A stretch of 64,000 nucleotides of DNA from Egaibacter danicus (lineage in GTDB: Bacteria; Pseudomonadota; Gammaproteobacteria; Burkholderiales; Burkholderiaceae_C), in the NCBI GenBank assembly GCA_016707075.1, contig JADJII010000013.1:62001-126000 (forward strand), in the 5' to 3' direction. A program made the translations under genes and the position numbers. The notes under the pieces were generated by a model that made no database searches, had not been told where the DNA came from, and saw only the letters and a program-made list of their open reading frames with translations. How positions within the stretch are numbered: position 1 is the stretch's first letter; each line of letters begins with the position of its first letter. Below, piece after piece: positions 1-8,168 of this stretch.

Positions 1-196
1 GATCCTGAACGTCCTTGGCATAGCGGACCTTACGCTCGGTCATGGGAAAAGCCTCACAACCGGAATGACCCAGACAATCCAGCATAGCGAGCCGAATTTC
101 CTCAGTTCGCTCAAGGATGGATGCACCTTCCTCACGATGACTCCCACCAAGGAAGTGGTTCACGTTATGGAAGATATTTGCAGGTGTCCAACGCAT
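1..196 (-). CDS. Hypothetical protein, N-terminal fragment cut by the window edge
   Basis: An open minus-strand frame runs from an ATG at 196 off the left edge, giving 65 residues. It starts MRWTPANIFHNVNHFL and continues with a charged, helix-like stretch (ILERTEEIRLAMLDCLG). The frame is closed by a TAA at 230-232, so the start must lie between there and 196. No strong ribosome binding site precedes the ATG at 196; an internal ATG at 43 has GAGG upstream and is an alternative. The amino-acid composition looks like real protein, but I do not recognise the family. Confidence 0.5.
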   Translation of the reverse strand, partial: MRWTPANIFHNVNHFLGGSHREEGASILERTEEIRLAMLDCLGHSGCEAFPMTERKVRYAKDVQD

Positions 197-510
197 ACGG
201 TTTGTATCAAAACCCAATTTGTGTGATATTTATCGCGAGATTACACGCGGACTTTCCTAGACGCAAGGGGGCCCACCCCCTAAACTGTAAAGAATAAACA
301 ACAATTAAATCAGTTACTTGCCTGACTCTCATAAAGTTCTACCTGACAAAGGCGCGAGAAGTTGACTTGGCGCCCTGCGAGTCTTACCGAATTGACAGGG
401 ACGACACCTGATGGCAAGCCCCAAGGCCGAACAAATTTGCAATTCATCAGTGTTCACAAGAGCAGGGCTATGCCCTAAACTCGAAGACAACTTAAGGAAG
501 AGTTCAGGGA

Positions 511-1425
511 ATGAGTGTCCGCACGACAGTTGTATTCACGGATCTGATTGGTAGTACCGGCGTCTTTGAAGCGGTTGGAAACCTCAAGGCGACCGAGGTC
601 GTGACACGTTTGACAGGGTGGATTGGTGAAGTTTGTGTCGCCTATGGTGGCCGCGTGGTCAAGACCATGGGTGACGGCGTGCTGGCGGTATTTCCTGAAG
701 GCCCCGAGGCTATCGAGGCCGTTGTCGAGATGCAGCGCAGCCACCAGAAGAACATGCTGCACATGCCGCCCAACCTGCAGATGCCCATTCGCATCGGGGT
801 CGCCAGTGGCGACGTCGAAATCGTTGCAGGTGATTGTTTTGGCGATGCCGTCAATGTCGCTGCCCGTCTGAGCGACCTCACGGGGCCTCACCAGATATGG
901 GCCAACGCAGAGAGTCTGGTGCATGTCAATCTGCGGGATGGTATCCGCATGCGATCACTGGGGCCCATCACCATCCGCGGCCGCGCCGAGCCCTGTCTGG
1001 CCTACCAGGTTGAGTGGAAAGAGGGGGAATCAACCGAATTCCTGACCATGCAGGCTGCGCTGGACTCACGGGTTGGCGAGCCACCGTCCGACGTGCTGGG
1101 TGGACAGATCGAGCTCACCTGGCTGGATTCCACCAAAGTCTTCAAGTCTTTCGAGATGCCGGTCCATATTGGCCGGGTTCGGGAGGTTGAGTTTCTGGTC
1201 AACGACCCGCGTGTTTCCCGCACCCATGCCCGCATTGATTGGCGTAACGGTAGTGTGATGCTGGTTGATGTCAGCACCTACGGCGTGTGGGTCCGCTTTG
1301 CGGGTGCCACCTCCGACCTGATCCTGCGGCGCGAAGAATGCGTGTTGCATGGCCGTGGCGAGATTGCGCTGGGCGCCTCGTTCAGCGACCTGAGCGTGCC
1401 GACAGTTGCTTTCTCCGTCACCTGA
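511..1425 (+). CDS. Class III adenylate cyclase fused to a C-terminal FHA domain
   Basis: The 304-residue soluble protein should make cAMP from ATP. The cyclase homology domain fills residues 5-180: metal-binding D11 (FTDLIGST) and D55 (KTMGDG), candidate adenine-specifying K51 and D108, and transition-state N115 and R119 (NVAARL). The K/D pair favours ATP over GTP. Residues 215-300 form a forkhead-associated domain (HIGRV, SRTHARI, DVSTYGVWV), a phosphothreonine reader, so activity may respond to a Ser/Thr kinase; none is seen in the window. The start is preceded by AAGGAAGAG, slightly distant. The gene stands alone, with about 310 bases of apparently empty sequence upstream (197-510). Confidence 0.85.
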   Translation: MSVRTTVVFTDLIGSTGVFEAVGNLKATEVVTRLTGWIGEVCVAYGGRVVKTMGDGVLAVFPEGPEAIEAVVEMQRSHQKNMLHMPPNLQMPIRIGVASGDVEIVAGDCFGDAVNVAARLSDLTGPHQIWANAESLVHVNLRDGIRMRSLGPITIRGRAEPCLAYQVEWKEGESTEFLTMQAALDSRVGEPPSDVLGGQIELTWLDSTKVFKSFEMPVHIGRVREVEFLVNDPRVSRTHARIDWRNGSVMLVDVSTYGVWVRFAGATSDLILRREECVLHGRGEIALGASFSDLSVPTVAFSVT

Positions 1426-1492
1426 GCCAGCTCATCCATTCATTGAGAAGAGTGGGTGTTCGATTTATTTGGTGTACAGACTTATATTTTAA

Positions 1493-1520
1493 TATTAACA
1501 TAATATACATCGTATAAAGC
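1493..1520 (+). other. dif-like XerCD recombination site (candidate left attachment site)
   Basis: Sixteen contiguous bases, TTAACATAATATACAT, match the reverse complement of the E. coli dif sequence exactly. They cover most of the XerD arm (1493-1503) and the whole 6-bp central region TATACA (1504-1509). The XerC-side arm TCGTATAAAGC (1510-1520) diverges, as expected for a junction made by a dif-integrating filamentous phage. A phage-type gene follows directly. It could instead be a secondary or decayed site rather than the working chromosomal dif. Confidence 0.55.
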
Positions 1521-1531
1521 AGAATCAAGGG

Positions 1532-1993
1532 AGAAAGCAACCCCGTAAATCCCGTGAAACCCGCACCCTGCTTGGCTCCCGCTTCAAAGTCCTGCTGTCC
1601 GATACCGGGCTGTCGCATGACGCTGCCGCGAAGCTTTTGCAGGTCACGCCCAGAACGATTAAGTACTGGGTTTCAGGGGTCGTGCGGGTGCCGTATGCGG
1701 CTTACCGGCTGGTACGCATCATGAGGGGCTTTGAGCTGCCGTGCGCTGGCTGGGAAGGCTGGCACATGCACTCGGGCAAGCTGTGGAGCCCTGAAGGACA
1801 CGGGTTCACGCCTGAGTGTCAGGGCTGGTGGCACCTACTTGTCAGACAAGCCGCCATGTTCCGCCAGATCACGGACCGGGAACGTCACTTGGACATCGCC
1901 ATGCGGACCACTGGCCGGGTGCTGGTCGCCCCGGCGCAGGCTGGCGGCGTTGGGCGGCGGCGCGGCGGGGGAGGCCCGGCCCAGTTCCTTTGA
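1532..1993 (+). CDS. Filamentous-phage-type regulator, DUF3653-like, start codon unclear
   Basis: The coding signal includes a helix-turn-helix-like region (GLSHDAAAKLLQVTPRTIKYW) followed by GFELP, GWEGW, LWSPEGHGF and WWHLLVRQAAMF. This order resembles a small protein family (DUF3653, recalled from filamentous phages and prophages) with a DNA-binding N-terminus. No ATG lies in frame at the expected start: AAGGGAG at 1527-1533 looks like a ribosome site, but the following codons are AGA AAG CAA CCC. The first conventional alternative is TTG at 1637, which would cut off half the DNA-binding region. The lost start suggests a decaying remnant. The C-terminal glycine/arginine tail after residue 130 looks degenerate. 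Confidence 0.5.
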   Translation, partial: RKQPRKSRETRTLLGSRFKVLLSDTGLSHDAAAKLLQVTPRTIKYWVSGVVRVPYAAYRLVRIMRGFELPCAGWEGWHMHSGKLWSPEGHGFTPECQGWWHLLVRQAAMFRQITDRERHLDIAMRTTGRVLVAPAQAGGVGRRRGGGGPAQFL

Positions 1994-2281
1994 AGGCAAG
2001 AGCGCTCTCCTGTCGTAGACACTAACAAATAGGGACCTGATCCTGTTCATCTGGCGTTCGATCTGCTGCCAACGGTTCGGCTGAGTGCCTGGCAGACGGC
2101 GGGGCGACAACCCGCCGTCATGGGTCTGTGGGGTACCCAGATCAGCCTGCAGGCCTCGCGCCGTTGTGCGGCCGGGGGGGTGGTCCGGCCGTCGCGGCGC
2201 GCCCGTCCGGGCGCCTCCTGCGTGTCCTGAAAGACGGTCTTTTAAACTCTACGAATGAAAGAATTACCAATGAAATCAACA

Positions 2282-2309
2282 CCTTACATCTGTATACATC
2301 GTATGAAAT
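2282..2309 (+). other. Second TATACATCGTAT site, candidate right junction of the phage remnant
   Basis: TATACATCGTAT here (2293-2304) repeats exactly the central region and start of the XerC arm of the site at 1493-1520. The arm TCGTATGAAAT matches a typical dif XerC arm better than the left site does, while the XerD side (2282-2292) has diverged. A perfect inverted repeat, ATCGTAT-GAA-ATACGAT, lies at 2298-2314. The interval between sites (about 0.8 kb) contains the DUF3653-like gene and, at 2160-2230, a GC-rich stretch able to form hairpins. Confidence 0.35.
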
Positions 2310-2461
2310 ACGATAATAATTAAACACCACAGAAAATTCCGCTTCCTGTGCGGTTTGTCCTTGTCGGTTTGGTTCACCCGAAATACCTTAGACCTGCGTT
2401 CCGTTCACGTACGAGCAATTTTTACCAGGCTGATCAACAACCGTCCGAGGGAGTGCATTCA

Positions 2462-2590
2462 ATGAAAAAAATACTGGCGTCATCTTTAAGGGTGGTTGGC
2501 GCATTGCCACCACCACGGAAACTCCCAACACTCTATCGGTCGCCACTTGATCGGTTTCTCAGCCTGTTGCGCCAGTTCCTGGCGCGGTAA
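2462..2590 (+). CDS. Small open frame, possible remnant of a secreted protein
   Basis: An ATG at 2462 has a good ribosome site (GAGGGAG) and starts MKKILASSL, like a signal peptide, but then reads 33 residues of unlikely composition to a stop at 2590. A different frame nearby (GWRIATTTETPNTLSVAT) looks more like protein, which hints at a frameshifted fragment. The 150 bases before it hold nothing recognisable. It may not be expressed. Confidence 0.25.
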   Translation: MKKILASSLRVVGALPPPRKLPTLYRSPLDRFLSLLRQFLAR

Positions 2591-2610
2591 AACCGCTCCG
2601 CAAGACGCTT

Positions 2611-3270
2611 CTACCAGGTTCCCTTGGGCTGGCGCGCACGCACAAATGCTGCGACGATCTCGGCTGAATCCTTGCGGTTGCCGCGCTGCGCAAAGTCGAC
2701 TGCGGTCAGCCCCTGATCGTTCTTGAGCATCGGGTCAGCACCGGCCTCCAGCAGCAGCTTCACAGCGGCTGGCGTGCCATACATGGCGGCCATCATCAAC
2801 GGCGTGCTTCCGTTGGGCGAGCTGGCATCGATGTAGGCATGTTCCTCCAGCAATAGCCGGATGACTTCCACATGGCCCTTGGTTGACGCGTAATGCAGCG
2901 GCGCCCAGCCGGGTTTGTTGACATCGGCGTCCTTCGCTATCAGCTGTCTGCACAACGCCAGATCCCCCGTGAAGGCCGCCAGCATCAGCGGGCTTTCATC
3001 AACCCGGTTACGGACCTCGACATCGATTTTTGGCCAGCGCAGCAATGCCGCCACCACTTTGGGCGCCGGCTCGCGGATGGCCATGGACAGGGCAAATTCA
3101 CCTGATGGATCGGGCGTGTTGGCGTCAAAACCCCTGTTGATGAGTTGGGTTACCGTGTTGCCATCGTCAAGTTTGATGGCCCTGAAGAAATCATCAAACG
3201 AACCAGCGCTGGAAATAGAAAATCCAGTAAAAACAAAGCAGTAAATAAATGATTTAAAGTAACTTATCAT
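2611..3270 (-). CDS. Exported ankyrin-repeat protein
   Basis: A 219-residue protein with an N-terminal hydrophobic signal peptide (about residues 1-23, ending near SSAG). About five ankyrin repeats follow (for example GWAPLHYASTKGHVEVIRLLLE and GSTPLMMAAMYGTPAAVKLLLEAGAD), so it is probably a periplasmic protein-binding scaffold. Its start overlaps the tatD stop by four bases, making it the last gene of the mltG-tmk-holB-pilZ-tatD run and probably translationally coupled. Its partner cannot be inferred from sequence. The ankyrin call is firm. Confidence 0.85.
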   Translation of the reverse strand: MISYFKSFIYCFVFTGFSISSAGSFDDFFRAIKLDDGNTVTQLINRGFDANTPDPSGEFALSMAIREPAPKVVAALLRWPKIDVEVRNRVDESPLMLAAFTGDLALCRQLIAKDADVNKPGWAPLHYASTKGHVEVIRLLLEEHAYIDASSPNGSTPLMMAAMYGTPAAVKLLLEAGADPMLKNDQGLTAVDFAQRGNRKDSAEIVAAFVRARQPKGTW

Positions 3271-4061
3271 GTTAAAACTCCTGCAAACAGGGCCTCAAAG
3301 TTACGACTGGTCTGGGCCGCAATCTGCTCCACCGGGCATTTCCGGATGTCTGCCAGTTGCCTGGCCACATACGGCACCAGTGACGGGTTATTCGTCTTTC
3401 CGCGGAACGGCACCGGCGCCAGATACGGGCTATCGGTCTCGATCAGCAGCCGGTCATCAGGCACAAACGATGCTACATCCCGGATGTCCTGCGCGCTTTT
3501 GAACGTCAAAATGCCGGAAAACGAGATGTAAAAGCCCAGGTCCAGCGCAGCCCGCGCCACCTCGGCGGTCTCGGTGAAGCAGTGAAAGACGCCACCGGCG
3601 CAACCCGAACTGCCGTCTTCACCCTCCTCGCGCAAAATAGCCAGCGTGTCATCGGACGCACTACGGGTGTGAATCACCAGCGGCTTGCCAAGTTCCCGGG
3701 CGGCACGGATGTGGGTACGAAAACGGTCGCGTTGCCATTCCATGTCGGCAATGCTTCTTCCGGCCAGCCGGTAATAGTCCAGCCCGGTTTCACCGATACC
3801 AACCACACGCGGCAGGCTGCCCAGATGCAGCAGATCGGCCAACGTGGGCTCGGTCTCCACCTCGTTGTCGGGGTGCACACCCGCCGTAGCCCAGAAATTG
3901 TCATGCGCCAGAGCAAGGCCGTGAACGGTGGGGAATTCTTCCAGCGTGGTGCAGATGCACAGGGCGCGGTCAACCTGCGCCTGCACCATCGCCGCACGGA
4001 TCTCGGGCAATTTTTCCTGAAACTCTGGAAACGCCAGATGGCAGTGGGAATCGGTGAACAT
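3267..4061 (-). CDS. tatD: TatD-family metal-dependent DNase
   Basis: The 264-residue TIM-barrel hydrolase has the full set of TatD metal ligands: HCH near the N-terminus (DSHCHL), the glutamate of GETGLDYY, the histidines of VIHTRSA and FHCFTE, and the aspartate of ETDSPYLAP. TatD proteins are Mg-dependent 3'-5' exonucleases linked to repair of oxidised DNA and DNA turnover. Length is normal. It follows pilZ after 49 bases and overlaps the ankyrin gene by four. The order holB-pilZ-tatD is usual in this group. Confidence 0.93.
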   Translation of the reverse strand: MFTDSHCHLAFPEFQEKLPEIRAAMVQAQVDRALCICTTLEEFPTVHGLALAHDNFWATAGVHPDNEVETEPTLADLLHLGSLPRVVGIGETGLDYYRLAGRSIADMEWQRDRFRTHIRAARELGKPLVIHTRSASDDTLAILREEGEDGSSGCAGGVFHCFTETAEVARAALDLGFYISFSGILTFKSAQDIRDVASFVPDDRLLIETDSPYLAPVPFRGKTNNPSLVPYVARQLADIRKCPVEQIAAQTSRNFEALFAGVLT

Positions 4062-4110
4062 GGGAAGCTAACGCGGGAAAAGAGCAAAGACGACGCCCAA
4101 GCGCCCGTCT

Positions 4111-4473
4111 TCAGATGGTTTGGGTGGGCCGGTCCGAGCCGATGTTGGCGCCCAGGATTTCTTCGATCTTGATCTTCAACAGCCGCGATTTTTCGTCGCG
4201 CGGGAACAGGATGCCGACACCCTGCGTGCGATTACCCACGGCTTTGGCCGGTGTCACCCAGGCCACTTTGCCGGCCACGGGGTAACGCTGCGGGTCGTCG
4301 GGAATGGACAGCAGCACGTATATATCGTCACCCAGCTTGTAGTCACGGGAGGTCGGAATGAAGATGCCGCCTTCTGAAAACAACGGGATATAGGCGGCGT
4401 ACAACGCAGCTTTTTCCTTAATGGCAAGCTGGATGACGCTGGGGCGGGGTGCTGACGGGGGTACGGTAGCCAT
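4111..4473 (-). CDS. pilZ: PilZ-domain type IV pilus assembly protein
   Basis: A 120-residue single PilZ domain. The N-terminal RxxxR and DxSxxG motifs needed for cyclic-di-GMP binding are absent; instead LYAAYIPLFSEGGIFIPT is seen, as in the type IV pilus PilZ that partners FimX/PilB and does not bind the nucleotide. The beta-strand core is PVAGKVAWVTP and GVGILF. It lies eight bases after holB, the standard neighbour. It should act at the inner-membrane pilus motor. No other pilus genes are in the window. Confidence 0.9.
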   Translation of the reverse strand: MATVPPSAPRPSVIQLAIKEKAALYAAYIPLFSEGGIFIPTSRDYKLGDDIYVLLSIPDDPQRYPVAGKVAWVTPAKAVGNRTQGVGILFPRDEKSRLLKIKIEEILGANIGSDRPTQTI

Positions 4474-4481
4474 GGTTTGGT

Positions 4482-5477
4482 TCAGTGCCCCGAGTTTAGG
4501 GCGTTTTGGGCCTGACTCACAAGCGCTTCCAGCATCAGTCCGGGATTGAAGGGGTGTTCCATGGTGCGCGAGGCGTCTGCCAACTGCCGTGACCAGCGGC
4601 TCAAGGCTGTGTGAGAGCCCGCTTTCGGTAGGTCAGCAGCCTCAAAGAACCGGGGCGATGCGCCGACCTTCACGGCCAGCACGTCATGGCAGAGCTTGTG
4701 CAACACATCGATCACCTGTGGCGGGCTCCAGTCCTTGAAACCACTGCCGTCACCTCGCGCCACAGCTTTCGGCAACATCGCCCAGGTGCGGGCATCACGG
4801 CCCGACTGGGCCAGCAGCACGGCGTCATCCGGTCGGCCACCCGAAGCGCGCAGCAACACATCGGCCTGCGCAGACGGCACGCCCTGGGCTTCCATCCACG
4901 CCAGGGAAGCGGCTTTATCCGGCCACAGCATGGCATGCCCGAGACAACGGCTGCGAATAGTGGGCAGTAATTGGTGCGCGGCCTCGCTGGCCAGTACAAA
5001 CTTCACGTCGCCGGGTGGTTCTTCCAGCGTCTTGAGCAGGGCGTTGGCGGTGATGTTGTTCATGCGCTCGGCCGGGAACACCACCACAGCCTTGCCGCGC
5101 CCGCGCGCGCTGGTGCGCTGGGAAAACTCCACCGCATCCCGCATGGCATCCACGCGGATTTCCTTGCTGGCCTTGCGTTTCTTGTCGTCAATCTCGCCCT
5201 GCGCCTTTTCAGAAAGCGGCCAGTTGCGCGCCAGCATTTCGGTCTCGGGCATCAGCACACACAGGTCGGCATGGGTGCGCACGTCGATGGCGTGGCAGCT
5301 GCCGCAGGTGCCGCAAGCCCCCTGCTCTGTCGGGTTTTCGCACAGCCAGGCGCGGGCCATGGCCATCGCCAGGTCGTATTGGCCCAGACCGGAAGGGCCC
5401 TGAATCAGCCAGGCGTGGCCGCGCTGGACCAGCAGCGAGACCAGTTGTTGCTGTATCCATACCGGGTGATCACTCAT
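4482..5477 (-). CDS. holB: DNA polymerase III subunit delta'
   Basis: A 331-residue clamp-loader subunit that helps place the beta sliding clamp on DNA. The zinc module is visible (ACGTCGSCHAI), as are the RFC-like segments NALLKTLEEPP and IRSRC. The Walker A position reads GPSGLGQYDL, with glutamine at residue 33 where lysine would bind ATP; delta' does not hydrolyse ATP, so this fits the role. It is four bases downstream of tmk and eight upstream of pilZ, in one transcription unit. Confidence 0.93.
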   Translation of the reverse strand: MSDHPVWIQQQLVSLLVQRGHAWLIQGPSGLGQYDLAMAMARAWLCENPTEQGACGTCGSCHAIDVRTHADLCVLMPETEMLARNWPLSEKAQGEIDDKKRKASKEIRVDAMRDAVEFSQRTSARGRGKAVVVFPAERMNNITANALLKTLEEPPGDVKFVLASEAAHQLLPTIRSRCLGHAMLWPDKAASLAWMEAQGVPSAQADVLLRASGGRPDDAVLLAQSGRDARTWAMLPKAVARGDGSGFKDWSPPQVIDVLHKLCHDVLAVKVGASPRFFEAADLPKAGSHTALSRWSRQLADASRTMEHPFNPGLMLEALVSQAQNALNSGH

Positions 5478-5481
5478 GACT

Positions 5482-6162
5482 TCACGCGGGCCCGCTTTGC
5501 GATGCCACCATGATGGCCAGCCAGCCCCGGCGCGCCATCACGCTGGTGATTTGCTGCCAGACCTTGTGCCGCTCCAGCGCCGCGTCCACCCGCACAAAAC
5601 GCTGCGGAAACTGGGCAGCCCGTTGGGCGTAACCAGCGGCCACACGGGTGAAAAAGGCCGTGTCCTGCGCTTCAAACTTGTCGGGCGCACGGGCGGTGCT
5701 CAGGCGCTGGGCCGCCACTTCGGGTGCCAGATCGAACCAGAAAGTCAGGTCCGGCTGGTGCACATAATCGGGCCCCAGCCCTTGATCCTTCTGTACGGTT
5801 TGCTCCAGAAATGAGAGCACGCCCGCATCGAAACCCTGCCCGCCGCCCTGGTAGGCAAAGGTGGAATCGGTGAACCGGTCGCACAGCACCACCTCGCCAC
5901 GCGCCAGCGCGGGCCCAATCACCTGCTTCAGGTGGTCACGCCGGGCGGCAAACACCAGCAGCGCTTCGGTCATGCCGTCCATGGCGTCGTTGAGCACCAG
6001 CGTGCGCAGCTTTTCGGCCAGTGGCGTGCCACCAGGCTCGCGGGTGAGGGTGACCACCCTGCCCTGCGCCCGAAACGCCTTGGCCAGGCCCTCGATGTGC
6101 GTGGACTTGCCCGCACCGTCGATGCCTTCAAAACTGATGAAAATTCCGCCTCGGGCCGTCAT
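5482..6162 (-). CDS. tmk: Thymidylate kinase (dTMP kinase)
   Basis: A 226-residue P-loop kinase that phosphorylates dTMP to dTDP. It has the phosphate loop FEGIDGAGKSTH near residue 10, the DRFTDSTFAYQGGG substrate segment (a DRY-type motif) and the RLSTARAPDKFE lid-like region. The initiation codon directly abuts the mltG stop codon, so translation of the two is likely coupled. Length is slightly above the family norm because of a C-terminal extension (MARRGWLAIMVASQSGPA). Confidence 0.94.
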   Translation of the reverse strand: MTARGGIFISFEGIDGAGKSTHIEGLAKAFRAQGRVVTLTREPGGTPLAEKLRTLVLNDAMDGMTEALLVFAARRDHLKQVIGPALARGEVVLCDRFTDSTFAYQGGGQGFDAGVLSFLEQTVQKDQGLGPDYVHQPDLTFWFDLAPEVAAQRLSTARAPDKFEAQDTAFFTRVAAGYAQRAAQFPQRFVRVDAALERHKVWQQITSVMARRGWLAIMVASQSGPA

Positions 6163-7155
6163 TTATTTACGCTGATATTGGTTGACCGCCCGATTGTGCT
6201 CGTCGAGTGTGGCGCTGAACTGACTGGTGCCGTCGCCCCGGGCCACAAAATACAGCGCCTTGGACGTCGCCGGGGCCACCGCTGCCAACAGCGAGGCTTT
6301 GCCGGGCATGGCAATCGGCGTGGGAGGCAAGCCGGCACGGGTGTAGGTGTTCCACGGTGTGTCGGTCTGCAGGTCTTTCTTGCGCAGGTTACCGTCAAAA
6401 CTGGCGCCCAGCCCGTAGATCACCGTGGGGTCGGTCTGCAGCATCATGCCGACGCGCAGGCGGTTGGCAAACACGCTGGCCACCATCGGGCGGTCACTGG
6501 CGCGGCCGGTTTCCTTTTCGACGATGCTGGCCAGAATCAGCGCCTCATCGGGGGTTTTCAAAGGACTGTCCGCGGCTTTTTGCGCCCAGGCTTCGTTGAG
6601 CCGCTTGTCCATGGCGCGCAGGGCCCGCTGCAGCAGGTGCAGATCGGTCGAACCCTTCACATAGGTGTAGGTGTCGGGGAAAAAGCGCCCTTCGGGGTGC
6701 AGACCCGGTTTGCCAAGTTTTTCCATGATCAAATCGTCACTCAGCCCCCGTGTATCCTGCTTGAGAAGCTCTGCTTTTGATAGCGCCTCACGCACCTGGC
6801 GGAAATTCCAGCCCTCCACAAATGTGATGCTGCGCAAGGCCTCTTCGCCGCGCACCAGCCGCTGCAGCAACCGCTTGGGGGTGATGACACCTTCCAGCTC
6901 ATAACTGCCGGCCTTGATGCGCCGGGAGTCGCCCGACACGCGAAACCAGGCATACAGCAGCGTCGGGTTCACGGTCACACCGGCCTGGGCGATAGCCTGC
7001 GCCACGTCACGGGCAGAGGAGCCGGGCTCGATGGACACATCGACCGTTTCGGTGGCCAGCGTCAGCGGCTGGCCGATCCACCATGCGGCGGCCCCGGCCA
7101 GTGCAGCCGCCAGCACCACCAGCAAAACCAGACCTTTGACGAGGAAGCGGATCAC
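6163..7155 (-). CDS. mltG: Endolytic murein transglycosylase MltG
   Basis: A 330-residue inner-membrane protein with one N-terminal transmembrane segment (FLVKGLVLLVVLAAALAG) and a periplasmic YceG domain. The catalytic glutamate lies in ASIVEKETG, followed by LRVGMMLQTDPTVIYG and PWNTYTRAGLPPTPI. MltG cuts nascent glycan strands and sets their length. The start is GTG. It heads the mltG-tmk-holB-pilZ-tatD run and is divergent from ygfZ across about 55 bases, which must hold both promoters. Confidence 0.94.
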   Translation of the reverse strand: MIRFLVKGLVLLVVLAAALAGAAAWWIGQPLTLATETVDVSIEPGSSARDVAQAIAQAGVTVNPTLLYAWFRVSGDSRRIKAGSYELEGVITPKRLLQRLVRGEEALRSITFVEGWNFRQVREALSKAELLKQDTRGLSDDLIMEKLGKPGLHPEGRFFPDTYTYVKGSTDLHLLQRALRAMDKRLNEAWAQKAADSPLKTPDEALILASIVEKETGRASDRPMVASVFANRLRVGMMLQTDPTVIYGLGASFDGNLRKKDLQTDTPWNTYTRAGLPPTPIAMPGKASLLAAVAPATSKALYFVARGDGTSQFSATLDEHNRAVNQYQRK

Positions 7156-7210
7156 AGCTTTGACAACCCTGTTGCCCTGTAGAGAACGAGGGACGATGAT
7201 AATTCACCCC

Positions 7211-8140
7211 ATGAACACCTCTGTGAACACGGTTTTGAACGGCATTGCGCCCCTGCCCCATCTGGGCATCATCCGCGTGGAGGGCGAAGACGCCGCCACA
7301 TTCCTGCACGGCCAGTTGACGCAGGACTTTTCCTTGCTGGGCCTGTCGGAAGCCCGTCTGGCCGCGTTTTGTTCGGCCAAAGGGCGCATGCAGGCCAGTT
7401 TTATCGGGTTCAAACGAAGCCACGGTGAGATTTTGCTGGTCTGTAGCCGTGACATCCTGGCGCCCACGCTGAAGCGCCTGTCGATGTTTGTAATGCGCGC
7501 CAAGGCCAAATTGACCGACGCAACGGACCAGTTTTCGTTGCTGGGTCTGGCGGGAGATACTATAAATTCGATAGCTGGTCACGCATATCCCACATGGGCC
7601 AAGGCCGATTTTGGTCCTGCAAATGTGGTGTTTTTGTATCCCGCGGACGGCGTGCCGCGCGCGTTATGGGTGGCTCCTGTGGGGGAACCTCTGCCCGCCG
7701 GGCCCGCGCTGAGCACCGAGCTCTGGCAGTGGGGCGAGGTTCGCAGCGGTATCGCCTCCATCACGGCCCCCATCGTTGAAGCATTTGTGCCGCAGATGCT
7801 GAATTACGAGTCGGTCGGCGGTGTGAACTTCAAGAAGGGCTGCTACCCGGGCCAGGAAGTGGTGGCTCGCAGCCAGTTTCGCGGCACGTTGAAACGCCGG
7901 GCGTTTCTGGTGCATTCCGAATCCGCCATGCAGGCTGGGCAGGAAGTTTTTGCGGAGGGTGATGACAGCCAGCCCGCAGCCACCGTGGCGCAGGCGGCGG
8001 CCGCGCCCGCAGGTGGTTTTGACGCCATCATTTCGGGGCAAGTTGCGGCGATTGAATCGTCACCGCTGCGGCTGGGCTCGGCAACCGGCCCGTTGCTGAC
8101 GCTGGACACGCTGCCTTACGCCTTGCTGGCCGATATATAG
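7211..8140 (+). CDS. ygfZ: Folate-binding Fe-S cluster repair protein YgfZ
   Basis: A 309-residue GcvT-like protein that supports tetrahydrofolate-dependent assembly of certain Fe-S enzymes. The diagnostic motif KGCYPGQEVVARSQF, with the conserved cysteine, is near residue 209. Residues about 116-137 (DTINSIAGHAYPTW...) are encoded by a copy of the ~65-bp interspersed repeat, which sits in frame without breaking the gene. An in-frame ATG at 7196 is closer to GAGGGACG and is an alternative start adding five residues. The position divergent to mltG is conserved in Burkholderiales. Confidence 0.92.
   Translation: MNTSVNTVLNGIAPLPHLGIIRVEGEDAATFLHGQLTQDFSLLGLSEARLAAFCSAKGRMQASFIGFKRSHGEILLVCSRDILAPTLKRLSMFVMRAKAKLTDATDQFSLLGLAGDTINSIAGHAYPTWAKADFGPANVVFLYPADGVPRALWVAPVGEPLPAGPALSTELWQWGEVRSGIASITAPIVEAFVPQMLNYESVGGVNFKKGCYPGQEVVARSQFRGTLKRRAFLVHSESAMQAGQEVFAEGDDSQPAATVAQAAAAPAGGFDAIISGQVAAIESSPLRLGSATGPLLTLDTLPYALLADI
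7558..7621 (+). repeat. Interspersed ~65-bp repeat, copy inside ygfZ
   Basis: It matches the family pattern: CTATAAATTC, ATAGCTGGTCACGCATAT, GGGCCAAGGCC and an ATTTTGG tail. It lies wholly in the ygfZ reading frame and adds about 21 codons, in the same phase as the copies at 31885 and 41950. Confidence 0.7.
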
Positions 8141-8168
8141 CGCGAACCAGATTTAACGCGAGCCAGAC

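Noticed and set aside
6775..6800. TTTGATAGCGCCTCACGCAC inside mltG resembling the interspersed repeat
   Set aside because: Only the first part matches, it is antisense to the gene, and the GGGCTA-GGCC part is absent.
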